The translations under genes and the position numbers were made by a program. This document shows, one piece after another, positions 1-7,728 of a DNA stretch of 18,563 nucleotides. Position 1 is the first letter of the stretch. Each line of letters starts with the position of its first letter. Origin of the DNA: Actinomycetota bacterium. Its GTDB lineage: Bacteria; Actinomycetota; Thermoleophilia; Gaiellales; Gaiellaceae. Below the pieces are notes generated by a model. That model had not been told where the DNA came from. It did not search any database and worked only from the letters and a program-made list of their open reading frames with translations. The stretch is from assembly GCA_013812465.1 (NCBI GenBank), contig JACCTK010000112.1, positions 1 through 18,563 on the forward strand, in the 5' to 3' direction.

Positions 1-173
1 CGTGGGGCGCGGTCCTCGCCGAAGGTTTCAGCAACTTCCGTGAATCGCCGTGGCCTGTCGTGTGGCCCGCTGTCGCGATCGGCCTGACGATGATCGCCTT
101 CACCCTGGTGGGCGAGGCGCTTCGGAATATCCTCGACCCGAGGGCGCCAGGCGCCCGACCGCGCGGGGTGTAA
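1..173 (+). CDS. DppC-type ABC transporter permease, C-terminal end (partial)
   Basis: Only the last 57 codons are in the window; they are read in frame from position 3 to the TAA at 171-173. The visible part has a hydrophobic segment (WPAVAIGLTMIAFTLVGEAL) followed by RNILDPR. This matches the end of DppC/OppC-type permeases, where the last membrane helix runs into a G-[DE]-x-L-R-x-x-x-D-P-R tail. It would form the membrane channel of a peptide- or oligosaccharide-type importer. The next gene, a fused ATPase of the same transporter class, starts 1 base after the stop, so the two are very likely co-transcribed. The N-terminal part, including the EAA loop, lies outside the window. Confidence 0.85.
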   Translation, partial: WGAVLAEGFSNFRESPWPVVWPAVAIGLTMIAFTLVGEALRNILDPRAPGARPRGV

Positions 174-174
174 C

Positions 175-2253
175 GTGACCAAGCCGCTTCTGGCCGTGCG
201 CGGTCTCGACGTCGTGTACTACGCCGGGGGCGCCCCGCTGCCGGTCTTGCGTGACGTCTCGTTCGAGATCGCCCCGAACGAGGTCCTCGGACTCGTCGGC
301 GAATCCGGCTGCGGGAAGTCGACCGCCGCCCTGACCCTGCTCGGCCTCCTGCCGCCAAACGGTGCGATCACCGGCGGTTCGATCACCCTTCGCGGCAGAG
401 AGCTCGTCGGGCTCGAAGACGATGAGCTGCGGCCGCTCCGGGGCGCAGAGATCGCCATGGTATTCCAGGACCCCGCCAGTTCGCTGAACCCGACTTTCAC
501 AATCGGCCAGCAGCTGGTGAAGGCTGCTGCTGCGCACCCTGAGAAGATCCCGGGCTCTTCGCGGGCGCTCCGCCGCCGCGCTGTCGAGCTACTCGCGCAG
601 GTCGGGATCCCGGACGCAGCAAGCCGGTTCGACGACCATCCCCATCAGTTCTCGGGAGGTATGAAGCAGCGGGTCCTGATCGCGATGGCGCTCATGCTCG
701 AGCCGTCGCTGCTGATCGCAGACGAGGCCACCTCCGCGCTCGACGTCACGCTCCAGGCCCAGATCCTCGAGCTGCTCCTGCGGCTGCAGCAGGAGCACGG
801 GACGGCGATCCTCTTTGTGACGCACGATCTGGGCGTCGTCGCGCAGGTGTGCGACCGAGTCACGGTGATGTACGCCGGGCGCGTCGTGGAGCAGTGCGAC
901 GTCGCAACGCTGTTCGAGCGACCGGAGCATCCGTACGCGCAGGCCTTGATCGGAAGCATCCCCTCCTACCGTACGCGCGGCACGCGACTTCGGGCGATCC
1001 CGGGGCGCGTACCGAGCCTGAGCTCGCTGCGGGTGGGCTGCACGTTTGCCGATCGTTGCGAGCATGCGCAGCCGCTCTGCAGGAAGGAGGAGCCGCCGCT
1101 CTACGGGCCGCGCGATCACCTCGTGCGCTGCTACCTGATGGACCCGGCGTCCGGCGTTACGGCGCAGCCGCGCCCGGCCGACGTCAACGGCGACGCGCGT
1201 GTTGCCGCTGACCGAGCGCGTTTTCCGAAGGACGTGCTCGTCACTGCGCGCGGCCTCTCGACGCACTTCGGTGGGAGGCGCGGCCTGTTGGCGCGCGCGC
1301 TGGGAAAGGGCTCGAACGCGGTCCGCGCCGTCGATGAAGTCGACTTCGAGCTGAAGCGCGGCGAGGTACTCGGGCTGGTCGGGGAGTCGGGCTCGGGTAA
1401 GACGACTCTGGGCCTGACGATCCTTCGTCTGGTACCCGCGACGGAAGGAGAGGTTCTCTTCGGGGAACGGAGCATCAGGGCACTCAACAGCCGAGAGCTG
1501 CGGCGACTCCGAGAGCGGATGCAGATCATTCTCCAAAACCCATACTCGAGCCTCTCGCCGAGGATGCGCGTCGAGAATCTTCTCACCGAGCCGTACCGCA
1601 TCCACCGCACCCCCAAGAGCAAGCGGTACACGGCGAGCGAGCTCCTCGATCTCGTCCGGTTGGGAGATGAGCTGGCAAACAGGTATCCGCACGAGCTCTC
1701 CGGTGGTCAGGCGCGGCGGGTGAGCATCGCCCGTGCGCTCGCCCTCCGCCCCGACCTGCTCGTCGCCGATGAGCCAACGTCAGGCCTTGACATCTCGGCC
1801 GCCGCAAGCGTGCTCAACCTGATGAACGATCTCCGCCACGACCTCGGCCTCACGTACCTGATCATCACGCACGATCTCAACATCGTCGGCTATATCGCCG
1901 ACCGCATCGCCGTCATGTATCTCGGCCAGCTCGTGGAGGTCGCCCCGGCCACCGCGATCCTGGGGAAGCCCATCCATCCCTACACTCAGGGACTCCTCGC
2001 CGCCGTCCCCGACCCGAAGCCGGGGGCCAGGATCCGACGCGATCTCTTGCCCCCCGGCGAGATCCCGAGTCCTCGAGACCCTCCGCCAGGTTGCCGCTTC
2101 CATACCCGCTGCCGGCTTGCGCAGGACATCTGCCGCACAACGGCACCCGCGCTCGAGCAGGTGGAGACGGGCCATCAAGTTGCCTGCCACTTTTGGGAAG
2201 AAGCTCGTGCGACCCATCACGAGTACGCAGTCAGCAAAGTGCCTGCCTTGTGA
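175..2253 (+). CDS. Fused dipeptide/oligopeptide-type ABC transporter ATPase (DppD-DppF fusion)
   Basis: A 692-residue protein with two complete ATP-binding domains in one chain, giving energy to a Dpp/Opp-class importer at the inner face of the membrane. Domain 1 has Walker [10 protein letters not shown] (42-50), signature FSGG (159-162), Walker B LLIADE (179-184) and the HPYAQAL tail with Cys 289, 295, 302 and 319. Domain 2 has Walker [10 protein letters not shown] (403-411), signature LSGGQ (508-512), Walker B LLVADE (528-533), HPYTQGL and a second cysteine-containing tail. Most organisms encode these as separate DppD and DppF proteins of about 330 residues; fusions are common in actinobacteria. 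The start is GTG at 175, one base after the permease stop. Substrate cannot be told from sequence; members of this class move peptides, nickel or oligosaccharides. The neighbouring sugar genes favour a glycan substrate, which is inference. Confidence 0.93.
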   Translation: MTKPLLAVRGLDVVYYAGGAPLPVLRDVSFEIAPNEVLGLVGESGCGKSTAALTLLGLLPPNGAITGGSITLRGRELVGLEDDELRPLRGAEIAMVFQDPASSLNPTFTIGQQLVKAAAAHPEKIPGSSRALRRRAVELLAQVGIPDAASRFDDHPHQFSGGMKQRVLIAMALMLEPSLLIADEATSALDVTLQAQILELLLRLQQEHGTAILFVTHDLGVVAQVCDRVTVMYAGRVVEQCDVATLFERPEHPYAQALIGSIPSYRTRGTRLRAIPGRVPSLSSLRVGCTFADRCEHAQPLCRKEEPPLYGPRDHLVRCYLMDPASGVTAQPRPADVNGDARVAADRARFPKDVLVTARGLSTHFGGRRGLLARALGKGSNAVRAVDEVDFELKRGEVLGLVGESGSGKTTLGLTILRLVPATEGEVLFGERSIRALNSRELRRLRERMQIILQNPYSSLSPRMRVENLLTEPYRIHRTPKSKRYTASELLDLVRLGDELANRYPHELSGGQARRVSIARALALRPDLLVADEPTSGLDISAAASVLNLMNDLRHDLGLTYLIITHDLNIVGYIADRIAVMYLGQLVEVAPATAILGKPIHPYTQGLLAAVPDPKPGARIRRDLLPPGEIPSPRDPPPGCRFHTRCRLAQDICRTTAPALEQVETGHQVACHFWEEARATHHEYAVSKVPAL

Positions 2254-2277
2254 TCCGGGCTCGATCGTTCGCAAAGC

Positions 2278-3390
2278 TCAGCGCGACGTGACGCCGGAAG
2301 TCCCTATCGGCCCCGCACCGGGACCGCCTGAGCCCACCAACGTCAGTCCGCGCAAACCCGTGTGCGCTGCGTAGCGATCGCCGATGCGAGCGGCAGTCGC
2401 CTCTGCGGTCGCTACGTCCAGGAGCGTGACGATCGCGCCGCCGAAGCCACCACCGGTCATCCGGGCAGCAACGGCCCCTTCCTCACCGGCGAGCTCGACG
2501 AGCAGGTCGAGCTCCGGGATCGAGACCTCGAAATCGTCGCGCAGGCTCGCGTGCCCCTCCGCGAAGATCCGGCCGAGCGCCCCGCGATCCGCCCCACCCG
2601 GCTGTTCGAGCGCCTCGACCACGGCGGCCACGCGCGCATTCTCGCGCACGACGTGCCGCAACCGACGGAACGAGGCCCCCTCGATGCCCGAAACTGCGGC
2701 GCGCTCGAGCGTGCCCTCGGGGGTCCGGCGAGCCGAGCCGGGAGGAAGCGCAGCAAGAGCGCGCTCGACCTCGACGCGGCGGACCTCATAGTCCGAGTCT
2801 TCGAGGCGGCGGTTGACGCCGGTACCGAGGACACCGAGCACGAGGTCATGTGGAAGGGGTACCAGCCGATGCACTAGGGTGTCGCAGTCGAGTAGGAGCG
2901 CGTGACCGCTGGTTGCGAGCGCGGACGCCGCCTGGTCCATGATCCCGCACGGTACGCCGACCGCCCGGTGCTCGGCGCGCTGCCCGAGCTGCGCGAGCTC
3001 GAGACCGGCAAGCTCGTATCCCGCAGCCAGAGCGAGCCCGCCTGCGAGCGCGAGCTCGAGCGCGGCGGACGACGAGAGACCCGACCCGGAGGGAAGGTCG
3101 GACTCGACGATCCCCTCGAAGCCGACTAGCGGGACGCCGAGCGACCGGAGCTCGACAACGACCGCGGCCGCATAGCGCGCCCAGCCGGTCTGGGGGGTCG
3201 CGGGTGCGTCGAGCTCGACGGTCGCTGCGTCGCCGAACGCGGTGCTCGTGAGGCGGACGACGCGATCGGCCCGAGGCACCCCACGTAGGACGACTCCCTG
3301 TTCCAGAGCGGCTGGGAGCACGAGACCCCCCGCGTAGTCGACGTGCTCTCCGATCAAGTTGACGCGTCCCGGCGCCCGAAACCCGATCAT
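2278..3390 (-). CDS. galK: Galactokinase
   Basis: Cytoplasmic GHMP kinase that phosphorylates galactose at C1 with ATP, the entry step of the Leloir pathway. The N-terminus carries the galactokinase signature GRVNLIGEHVDY (8-19). The ATP-binding GHMP motif LPSGSGLSSSAA is at 99-110. GIMDQAAS contains the catalytic Asp 152, and the C-terminal glycine motif is MTGGGFGGAI. The length of 370 residues is normal. The start is taken as ATG 3390; a GTG lies one codon upstream (3393), and no Shine-Dalgarno sequence is evident before either. Open frame further upstream (to 3516) is non-homologous and overlaps an EamA remnant, so it was not used. No galT or galE is next to it. It converges with the fused ATPase gene with only 24 bases between stops. 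Confidence 0.93.
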   Translation of the reverse strand: MIGFRAPGRVNLIGEHVDYAGGLVLPAALEQGVVLRGVPRADRVVRLTSTAFGDAATVELDAPATPQTGWARYAAAVVVELRSLGVPLVGFEGIVESDLPSGSGLSSSAALELALAGGLALAAGYELAGLELAQLGQRAEHRAVGVPCGIMDQAASALATSGHALLLDCDTLVHRLVPLPHDLVLGVLGTGVNRRLEDSDYEVRRVEVERALAALPPGSARRTPEGTLERAAVSGIEGASFRRLRHVVRENARVAAVVEALEQPGGADRGALGRIFAEGHASLRDDFEVSIPELDLLVELAGEEGAVAARMTGGGFGGAIVTLLDVATAEATAARIGDRYAAHTGLRGLTLVGSGGPGAGPIGTSGVTSR

Positions 3391-3415
3391 CACAGAACCG
3401 CGGCCGGTCGCAACC

Positions 3416-3628
3416 TCACAAACCGGCGGCGAACCTCTCGTGCCGGAAGTTTTCGGGCTGAGAGCCGAACGTCGCGATCGCCGCCGAGCCCACATCGACA
3501 TCCGCGACGCGCGCAAGCCCCCGCCGCATCGTGATGTTCAGACCCGCGAAGAACACCCCGGCGAGACAGGCGAAGAGAACCGCAGTCAGCGACGTGTTGC
3601 GGCAGCCCGACGCCGAGCAGGCAACCAC
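3416..3628 (-). pseudogene. Truncated EamA/DMT-family transporter remnant
   Basis: A 70-residue open frame whose middle (FACLAGVFFAGLNITMRRG, then LARVADVDVGSAAIA) looks like the first membrane helix, the following loop and the start of the second helix of EamA-type drug/metabolite transporters. A full member has about 280-300 residues and ten helices. Here the similarity stops near residue 54 and the frame ends in an unrelated tail (SQPENFRHERFAAGL). The loss therefore appears to be a deletion that joined the remnant to the region just upstream of galactokinase, 25 bases away. The GTG at 3628 gives the longest frame; the true ancestral start may be a little downstream. Assignment is by pattern only, over about 40 residues. 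Confidence 0.5.
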
Positions 3629-3660
3629 CGGGACTCAGTGGCGGCATCGGCTCGAGCGTA

Positions 3661-3678
3661 GCGCCGGCGCTTCGGCGC
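3661..3678. other. GC-rich hairpin between tandem-barrel gene and EamA remnant
   Basis: The arms GCGCCG and CGGCGC are perfectly complementary with a 6-base loop. It lies about 20 bases past the stop of the tandem-barrel gene on the minus strand. There is no T-run after it on either strand, so it is at best a weak or non-canonical terminator. Confidence 0.25.
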
Positions 3679-3697
3679 GTCGCGGGTTGCGAGGCCG

Positions 3698-5314
3698 TCA
3701 GCTCGCCATGTCGCTCGTCGCGGTGTCGACGAGCCCGCGCACCGTCCTCGTCACGCGGGGAACGTGCTCGGGTGGCAGATGCTCGACGACGAGGTCGAGA
3801 TCGGGCCGGTGGTCGCGGAGGAACTCGAGGTAGGGGCGCTGCTCGAAGATGCCCGTCCCGAGCTCGGGCGTACCGGCTTCGGCGCCACCTTCTAGCACGT
3901 CCTTCAGGTGAGCGGCCACGAACCTGTGCTCGAACCGGTCGAGCAGCTCCGCCGTCGCACGTTTCTGCGCGGGCACGAGGTTGCCCGAGAGCCAGTTGTA
4001 GGGATCGCAGACGACCTGGAGGTGCTTGGTCGGAAACCGCTCGAGCAGGCCATGGAGCTGGCTCTGCGTCTTGAGCACGTTCTTGACGTACCCCTCGACC
4101 GCGAGGATCGTTCCCCAGCGCTCCGCGGTCGGGACAAGTCGCTCGAACGCGTCGTCGAGCAGGCGCCAGGCCTCGCTGCCCCAGTTTTCGGGCGAGTCGG
4201 TCCAGTCGCCGTGCGGGTCTCGCGTGCCGGTCTCCGTGGCGACGATCCAGGTGCCGAGCGCCGGCGCGAGCTCGAGGCACCTCTCCAGATGCGTGATGTT
4301 CGCCTCACGGATCGCAGGGTCGGGTGCGACGAGGTTCCTGTAGCCGGCGAGCCCCGCGATCGTGATCCCGCGCTCTTCGAGGAATGCCCGCCGCGAGGCG
4401 GCGCTGTCGGGGTCGTCGAGGCATTCGTCGAGCAGCTCGCCGCCAAGCACGACGGTCTCGAGAGCGAGCCGCTCGAACTCGTCCGCGAGCTCCCCCCAGC
4501 TCCGGCCGGCGAACTCGTTCGAGAACGCGCCGAACCTCGGCCACGTGCTCGCGCGCTCGAGCCCGGGGAAGACGGAGCGCGTGAAGCTCAGGTCTCTTGC
4601 GACGAGCGGGGGTGGGCCGCACGGCGTCTCGAGCGTCAGCCAGCCGTCGTAGCGGATCTCCGAGAGAGCATGTGCGCACTCGCCGAAGTCGACCCGTCCC
4701 AGCCCCGGATGGACGTCGCCAGGCCTGACGAGGATGTCCTTGACGTGCACGCGTTTTACGAGCTCGCCCAGCGCGCGCAGCTCGGTCGGGCTGTCGAGAC
4801 CGCGCCGGAGCGGGTTCGCGAGGTCGAAGTAGCAGCCGAACGCGGGCGAGCCGACTCGTTCGGCCAGCCGACGGATCTCCCTTGCGGGAAGCAGCCCCTC
4901 GTAGCAGAGCGTGACACCGCGCTCGGCGGCGAGCGGGCACAACGACGCGAACGCCGCCGCGCAGCGATCGAAGCCTGCCTCGCCGACGAGCTCCCCGCGC
5001 ATGAAGAACGGGACGAGGACGACCTCGGCCCCGAGCTCGGCGGCCCACGCGGTCGCCCGGCGCACATCCTCTTCGGCGGCTTCGGCGATGCTCGGATCGG
5101 CGTCGGCGATCCCACCGTGGTTGTGCTCGACGAGGCCGAGCGCGTGGATCTCGAGGGCGCAGTCACCGCGGCGTACGCGAAGCTGGTCGGCGTTCGCCGA
5201 GCGAAGCGCCTCACGACCGAGCGAGGGCTCGACACCCCCGAATCCAAGCCGGTCTGCGATCTCGAAGACATCGCCCGTCTCGCCGACGACTGACTCCATC
5301 AGCGCTGCTCTCAT
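3698..5314 (-). CDS. Tandem xylose-isomerase-like TIM-barrel protein (two fused sugar isomerase/epimerase domains)
   Basis: A 538-residue protein made of two AP-endonuclease-2/xylose-isomerase-like barrels, each of which is normally a separate protein of about 260-290 residues. Domain 1 covers roughly 1-255 and domain 2 roughly 258-538. Both keep the metal-binding set typical of this superfamily. In domain 1 these are Glu139 (CYEG), Asp164 (CYFDLAN), His190 (VHVKDI) and Glu229 (LTLETP). In domain 2 they are Glu407 (AVEGY), Asp437 (VVCDPYNW), His469 (AAHLKDV) and Glu511 (VVEHLP). This implies two active metal centres acting on a sugar or sugar phosphate; the exact reaction cannot be told. ATG 5314 is chosen because GGGAGG lies just upstream; an in-frame codon at 5347 would precede that site. 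The gene lies upstream of, and on the same strand as, galactokinase. Confidence 0.85.
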   Translation of the reverse strand: MRAALMESVVGETGDVFEIADRLGFGGVEPSLGREALRSANADQLRVRRGDCALEIHALGLVEHNHGGIADADPSIAEAAEEDVRRATAWAAELGAEVVLVPFFMRGELVGEAGFDRCAAAFASLCPLAAERGVTLCYEGLLPAREIRRLAERVGSPAFGCYFDLANPLRRGLDSPTELRALGELVKRVHVKDILVRPGDVHPGLGRVDFGECAHALSEIRYDGWLTLETPCGPPPLVARDLSFTRSVFPGLERASTWPRFGAFSNEFAGRSWGELADEFERLALETVVLGGELLDECLDDPDSAASRRAFLEERGITIAGLAGYRNLVAPDPAIREANITHLERCLELAPALGTWIVATETGTRDPHGDWTDSPENWGSEAWRLLDDAFERLVPTAERWGTILAVEGYVKNVLKTQSQLHGLLERFPTKHLQVVCDPYNWLSGNLVPAQKRATAELLDRFEHRFVAAHLKDVLEGGAEAGTPELGTGIFEQRPYLEFLRDHRPDLDLVVEHLPPEHVPRVTRTVRGLVDTATSDMAS

Positions 5315-5320
5315 GCCGTT

Positions 5321-5327
5321 TCCTCCC
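5321..5327 (-). promoter_or_regulatory. Ribosome binding site deciding the tandem-barrel start
   Basis: On the minus strand this reads GGGAGGA, about 6 bases before ATG 5314. It supports that start over the longer open frame reaching 5347. Confidence 0.7.
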
Positions 5328-5441
5328 ACTGGCCCATCCGAGGGCACCGGCTCGGGACGGAGCCTCGATTTACTACGCGACAGTAGCGATTGGCTAGAGC
5401 AGTCGCGCTCTTGACGCCGGCCGGTTTAGCGAGCGCTCGAC

Positions 5442-5699
5442 GTGCTCGAGGCGAACTGGCTCAGACACGGGACACGACCTTCCCTCCTCTATCCCCACCA
5501 GTGGAGCTGGGACTCCGCGTGTATCGCGATGGGGTACGCCCGCTCGAACCAGGACCGGGCCGAGACGGAGCTGCGGTCGCTGGAAGGCGAGGTCGGCGCC
5601 ATCCAACAGACAACCCTGCCGACCGACGCCCAGCCCGCCATCCTCGCAGCGCTCGACATCGAGCCGCCACCCCGCATCACCGCGCTCGAACCGGCCTGA
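5442..5699 (+). pseudogene. Fragment of a GH63/MGH1-like glycoside hydrolase
   Basis: An 85-residue open frame from GTG 5442. Residues 1-47 contain LYPHQWSWDSACIAMGYA followed by DRAETELRSL. This strongly resembles the conserved substrate-binding segment of MGH1/GH63-like alpha-glucosidases and amylo-alpha-1,6-glucosidase relatives (LYPHQWxWDSxFIAxG...DRAxxELRSLF). Those enzymes have 400 or more residues, whereas here the match ends at about position 5582. The rest (to IEPPPRITALEPA) is unrelated to that family. An in-frame TAG at 5427-5429 closes the upstream side. This is therefore a decayed internal fragment. The tail could come from another broken gene, for instance a transposase, but I cannot confirm that. 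Confidence 0.5.
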
Positions 5700-5822
5700 C
5701 GCGCCCTCTACACTTGTCGCCGGCGTAGGCACACGCCTCCCAGCCCGCCTACGACAAAAAGCCCTGCTCACGATGCTTTCAACAGCACCGTGTGTCCATC
5801 AACTGCGGAACTCGGGCCCCAC
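5700..5822. other. Intergenic stretch without recognisable gene
   Basis: No coding frame with family resemblance was seen. It holds a 7-base inverted repeat, CGTAGGC (5724-5730) and GCCTACG (5747-5753), followed by an A-run on the plus strand, which does not make a plus-strand terminator. It lies between two gene remnants and is probably debris. Confidence 0.4.
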
Positions 5823-5955
5823 ATTCGCATCCGCGAGACGATAAGGCGTCGCGTGCGTGAGGGGAACTCGTCGACGAGTCCGGCCCCCTGACGGAGGCGG
5901 ACCTGGTCAAGCTGTTCGGCGTGAGCCACGTCTTCGGACGGCAGACCGCTAGAAT
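5823..5955 (+). pseudogene. Frameshifted GntR-like helix-turn-helix remnant
   Basis: Two neighbouring reading frames together resemble a GntR DNA-binding domain. The first frame (from 5823) gives IRIRETIRRRVREG, like the first helix. After a frame shift, the second (open from 5861) gives SGPLTEADLVKLFGVSHV and then GRQTA, like the 'LTEAELAERFGVSRVTVRQA' core. No effector domain follows. The second frame runs without a stop into the sulfatase frame, but the sulfatase has its own ribosome site at 6054. The match is short and the call tentative. Confidence 0.35.
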
Positions 5956-6053
5956 TCCTGCACTCGGTCTATGTGCCGGACTTCTTCCAATTCGCCATCA
6001 AGCTTTCGCGGCGCATGGGGCACGCCCCGCAAAACGGATCGGCCAACTGACGC

Positions 6054-6061
6054 AAGGGAGG
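6054..6061 (+). promoter_or_regulatory. Ribosome binding site deciding the sulfatase start
   Basis: AAGGGAGG lies 6 bases before ATG 6068. This is a strong Shine-Dalgarno match and fixes the sulfatase start. The in-frame GTG at 5921 lies inside the GntR-like remnant and lacks such a site. Confidence 0.75.
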
Positions 6062-6067
6062 TTCTGC

Positions 6068-7675
6068 ATGAGGGCGGTCGATGCGGCCTGCGATACCCCC
6101 AACATCATTCTAATCCTGAATGACGATATGGGCTTCTCGGATCTCGGTTGTTACGGCGGCGAGATCGAGACGCCAAATCTCGATCGGCTCGCGTTCTCCG
6201 GCCTGCGCTATTCGCAGTTCTACAATACGGCGCGTTGCAGCCCTTCGCGGGCGTCGCTGCTCACCGGTTTGCATCCCCACCAGACCGGCATCGGCGTCCT
6301 CACCTACGACACCGGTCCGGAAGGCTACGCCGACAATCTCAACAAGAATTGCGTGACCATCGCGGAGGTGCTCGGGAGCAAGAACTACAAGAGCTATCTG
6401 AGCGGTAAATGGCACATCGCCAGGAATCTGACCGAACCGACCGACGCATGGCCGCTGCAGCGCGGCTTCGACGAGTTCTACGGGACGATCATTGGCGCGG
6501 GCAGCTTCTACCATCCCAACACGCTGACGCGCGGAAACGAAAGCGTCGAACGCGAGGCCGAGCGCGATCCATCGTTCTTCTACACCGACGCGATCAGCGA
6601 TCAGGCTTCCGCCTATATTCAGGAGCACAGGCGCAATCACCCGGATACACCATTCTTCCTCTACGTCGCCTACACCGCGCCGCACTGGCCACTGCACGCG
6701 CACAGCGAGGACATCGCCAAGTACAAAGGGCGCTTCGACGCGGGATGGGATCAGCTTCGGGTCGAGCGGCTCGCCCGGCTGGTGAAGTCCGGGATCATCC
6801 GCCCGCATTGGACGCTTACCGAACGAGATCCGACCCAGCCGCCATGGACGGAAGCGGAGCAGCGCGCCTGGCTTCTGCGCTGCATGGAAGTCTACGCGGC
6901 GCAGATCGACCGTATGGACCAAGGCATCGGTCGGATCATCGCGGCGCTGGAGCAAACTGGCGAGTTCGAGAACACCCTCGTCATCTTCCTGTCCGACAAT
7001 GGCGGCTCCGCGGACGACATCCCCGCGGGAGTCACCGCGAAGGAGCTAGGCGACGAGCTGATCGCCGAAGCGACGACACGCAAGGGCGAGCCGGTCCGCA
7101 TCGGCAACGATCCGACCGTCATGCCGGGCGGAGAGGACACCTATCAGAGCTACGGCGCCGCCTGGGCCAATCTCTCCAACACGCCGTTCCGGCTCTATAA
7201 GCAATGGACGCACGAGGGCGGCATCGCGACGCCGCTCATCGTGCACTGGCCGCGGAAAGTCAAGGACGCGGGAATAAGGCATGACCCCGGTCAGCTCCCC
7301 GACATCATGGCAACGATCCTCGATGTCACAGGCGCGGCCTATCCGAGCCGATATGACGGGCACGACATTCCGCCATGCGAAGGAGAGAGCCTTGCGCCGT
7401 CGTTCGCGTCCGACGATTGCCAACGCGGGCCGCTGTTCTGGGAGCACGAGGGCAACGCCGCCGTACGGGTCGGCAACTGGAAGCTCGTGCGCAACTACCC
7501 CGCCTCCTGGGAGCTCTACGACATGGAAGCGGATCGCGTCGAGACGTGCGATCTCGCGTCGCAACATCCCGAGAAGGTGCGCGAAATGAGCGGCCTCTAT
7601 GCCGCATGGACCGAACGCTGCGGCGTCATCCCGCGCGAGAGGATCCTAAAAATGATGCAGCAGCAGGCCGGCTAG
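6068..7675 (+). CDS. Type I (formylglycine-dependent) sulfatase, arylsulfatase family
   Basis: A 535-residue enzyme that cleaves sulfate esters. The sulfatase signature CSPSRASLLTG begins at Cys57 (CSPSR 57-61); this cysteine is the one oxidised to formylglycine. Other active-site parts are visible: metal-binding NDDMG (18-22), SGKWH, APHWPLH and the calcium-site DNGGS. The C-terminal end (GNWKLVRNYPASWELYDMEAD) is also typical of arylsulfatases. No clear signal peptide is seen at the chosen start, so it may act in the cytoplasm, although a Tat-type signal cannot be ruled out. The next gene encodes the formylglycine-generating enzyme needed to activate it. Base composition is lower in GC than neighbours (by hand, row 6541-6600 has 37 G/C of 60; row 9181-9240 has 42), and AT-ending codons are more common. 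This suggests transfer, perhaps from a proteobacterium. The natural substrate is unknown. Confidence 0.92.
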   Translation: MRAVDAACDTPNIILILNDDMGFSDLGCYGGEIETPNLDRLAFSGLRYSQFYNTARCSPSRASLLTGLHPHQTGIGVLTYDTGPEGYADNLNKNCVTIAEVLGSKNYKSYLSGKWHIARNLTEPTDAWPLQRGFDEFYGTIIGAGSFYHPNTLTRGNESVEREAERDPSFFYTDAISDQASAYIQEHRRNHPDTPFFLYVAYTAPHWPLHAHSEDIAKYKGRFDAGWDQLRVERLARLVKSGIIRPHWTLTERDPTQPPWTEAEQRAWLLRCMEVYAAQIDRMDQGIGRIIAALEQTGEFENTLVIFLSDNGGSADDIPAGVTAKELGDELIAEATTRKGEPVRIGNDPTVMPGGEDTYQSYGAAWANLSNTPFRLYKQWTHEGGIATPLIVHWPRKVKDAGIRHDPGQLPDIMATILDVTGAAYPSRYDGHDIPPCEGESLAPSFASDDCQRGPLFWEHEGNAAVRVGNWKLVRNYPASWELYDMEADRVETCDLASQHPEKVREMSGLYAAWTERCGVIPRERILKMMQQQAG

Positions 7676-7728
7676 GCGTTCTGGGAAGACAAGGCGAAAT
7701 AGGTACAACCTCCGAAATAGCGAGGCCC

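Noticed and set aside
589..1692. Long minus-strand open frame inside the fused ATPase gene
   Set aside because: Same cause; the plus-strand protein has two full sets of Walker and signature motifs.
3391..3516. N-terminal extension of galactokinase
   Set aside because: The galactokinase fold begins right after ATG 3390; the extension overlaps another frame with EamA-like sequence.
3908..5293. Long plus-strand open frame antisense to the tandem-barrel gene
   Set aside because: High GC makes antisense frames stay open. The protein has no recognisable motif and the minus-strand reading shows two clear enzyme domains.
5371..5385. Dyad TACT-ACGCGAC-AGTA upstream of the tandem-barrel gene
   Set aside because: Only four bases per arm; could occur by chance and no regulator pattern fits.
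5724..5753. 7-base inverted repeat as terminator
   Set aside because: Loop of 16 bases and no T-run downstream on the plus strand; no gene ends close by on a suitable strand.
5921..6067. Upstream extension of the sulfatase from GTG 5921
   Set aside because: The extra 49 residues come from the GntR-like remnant and debris, while a strong ribosome site points to ATG 6068.
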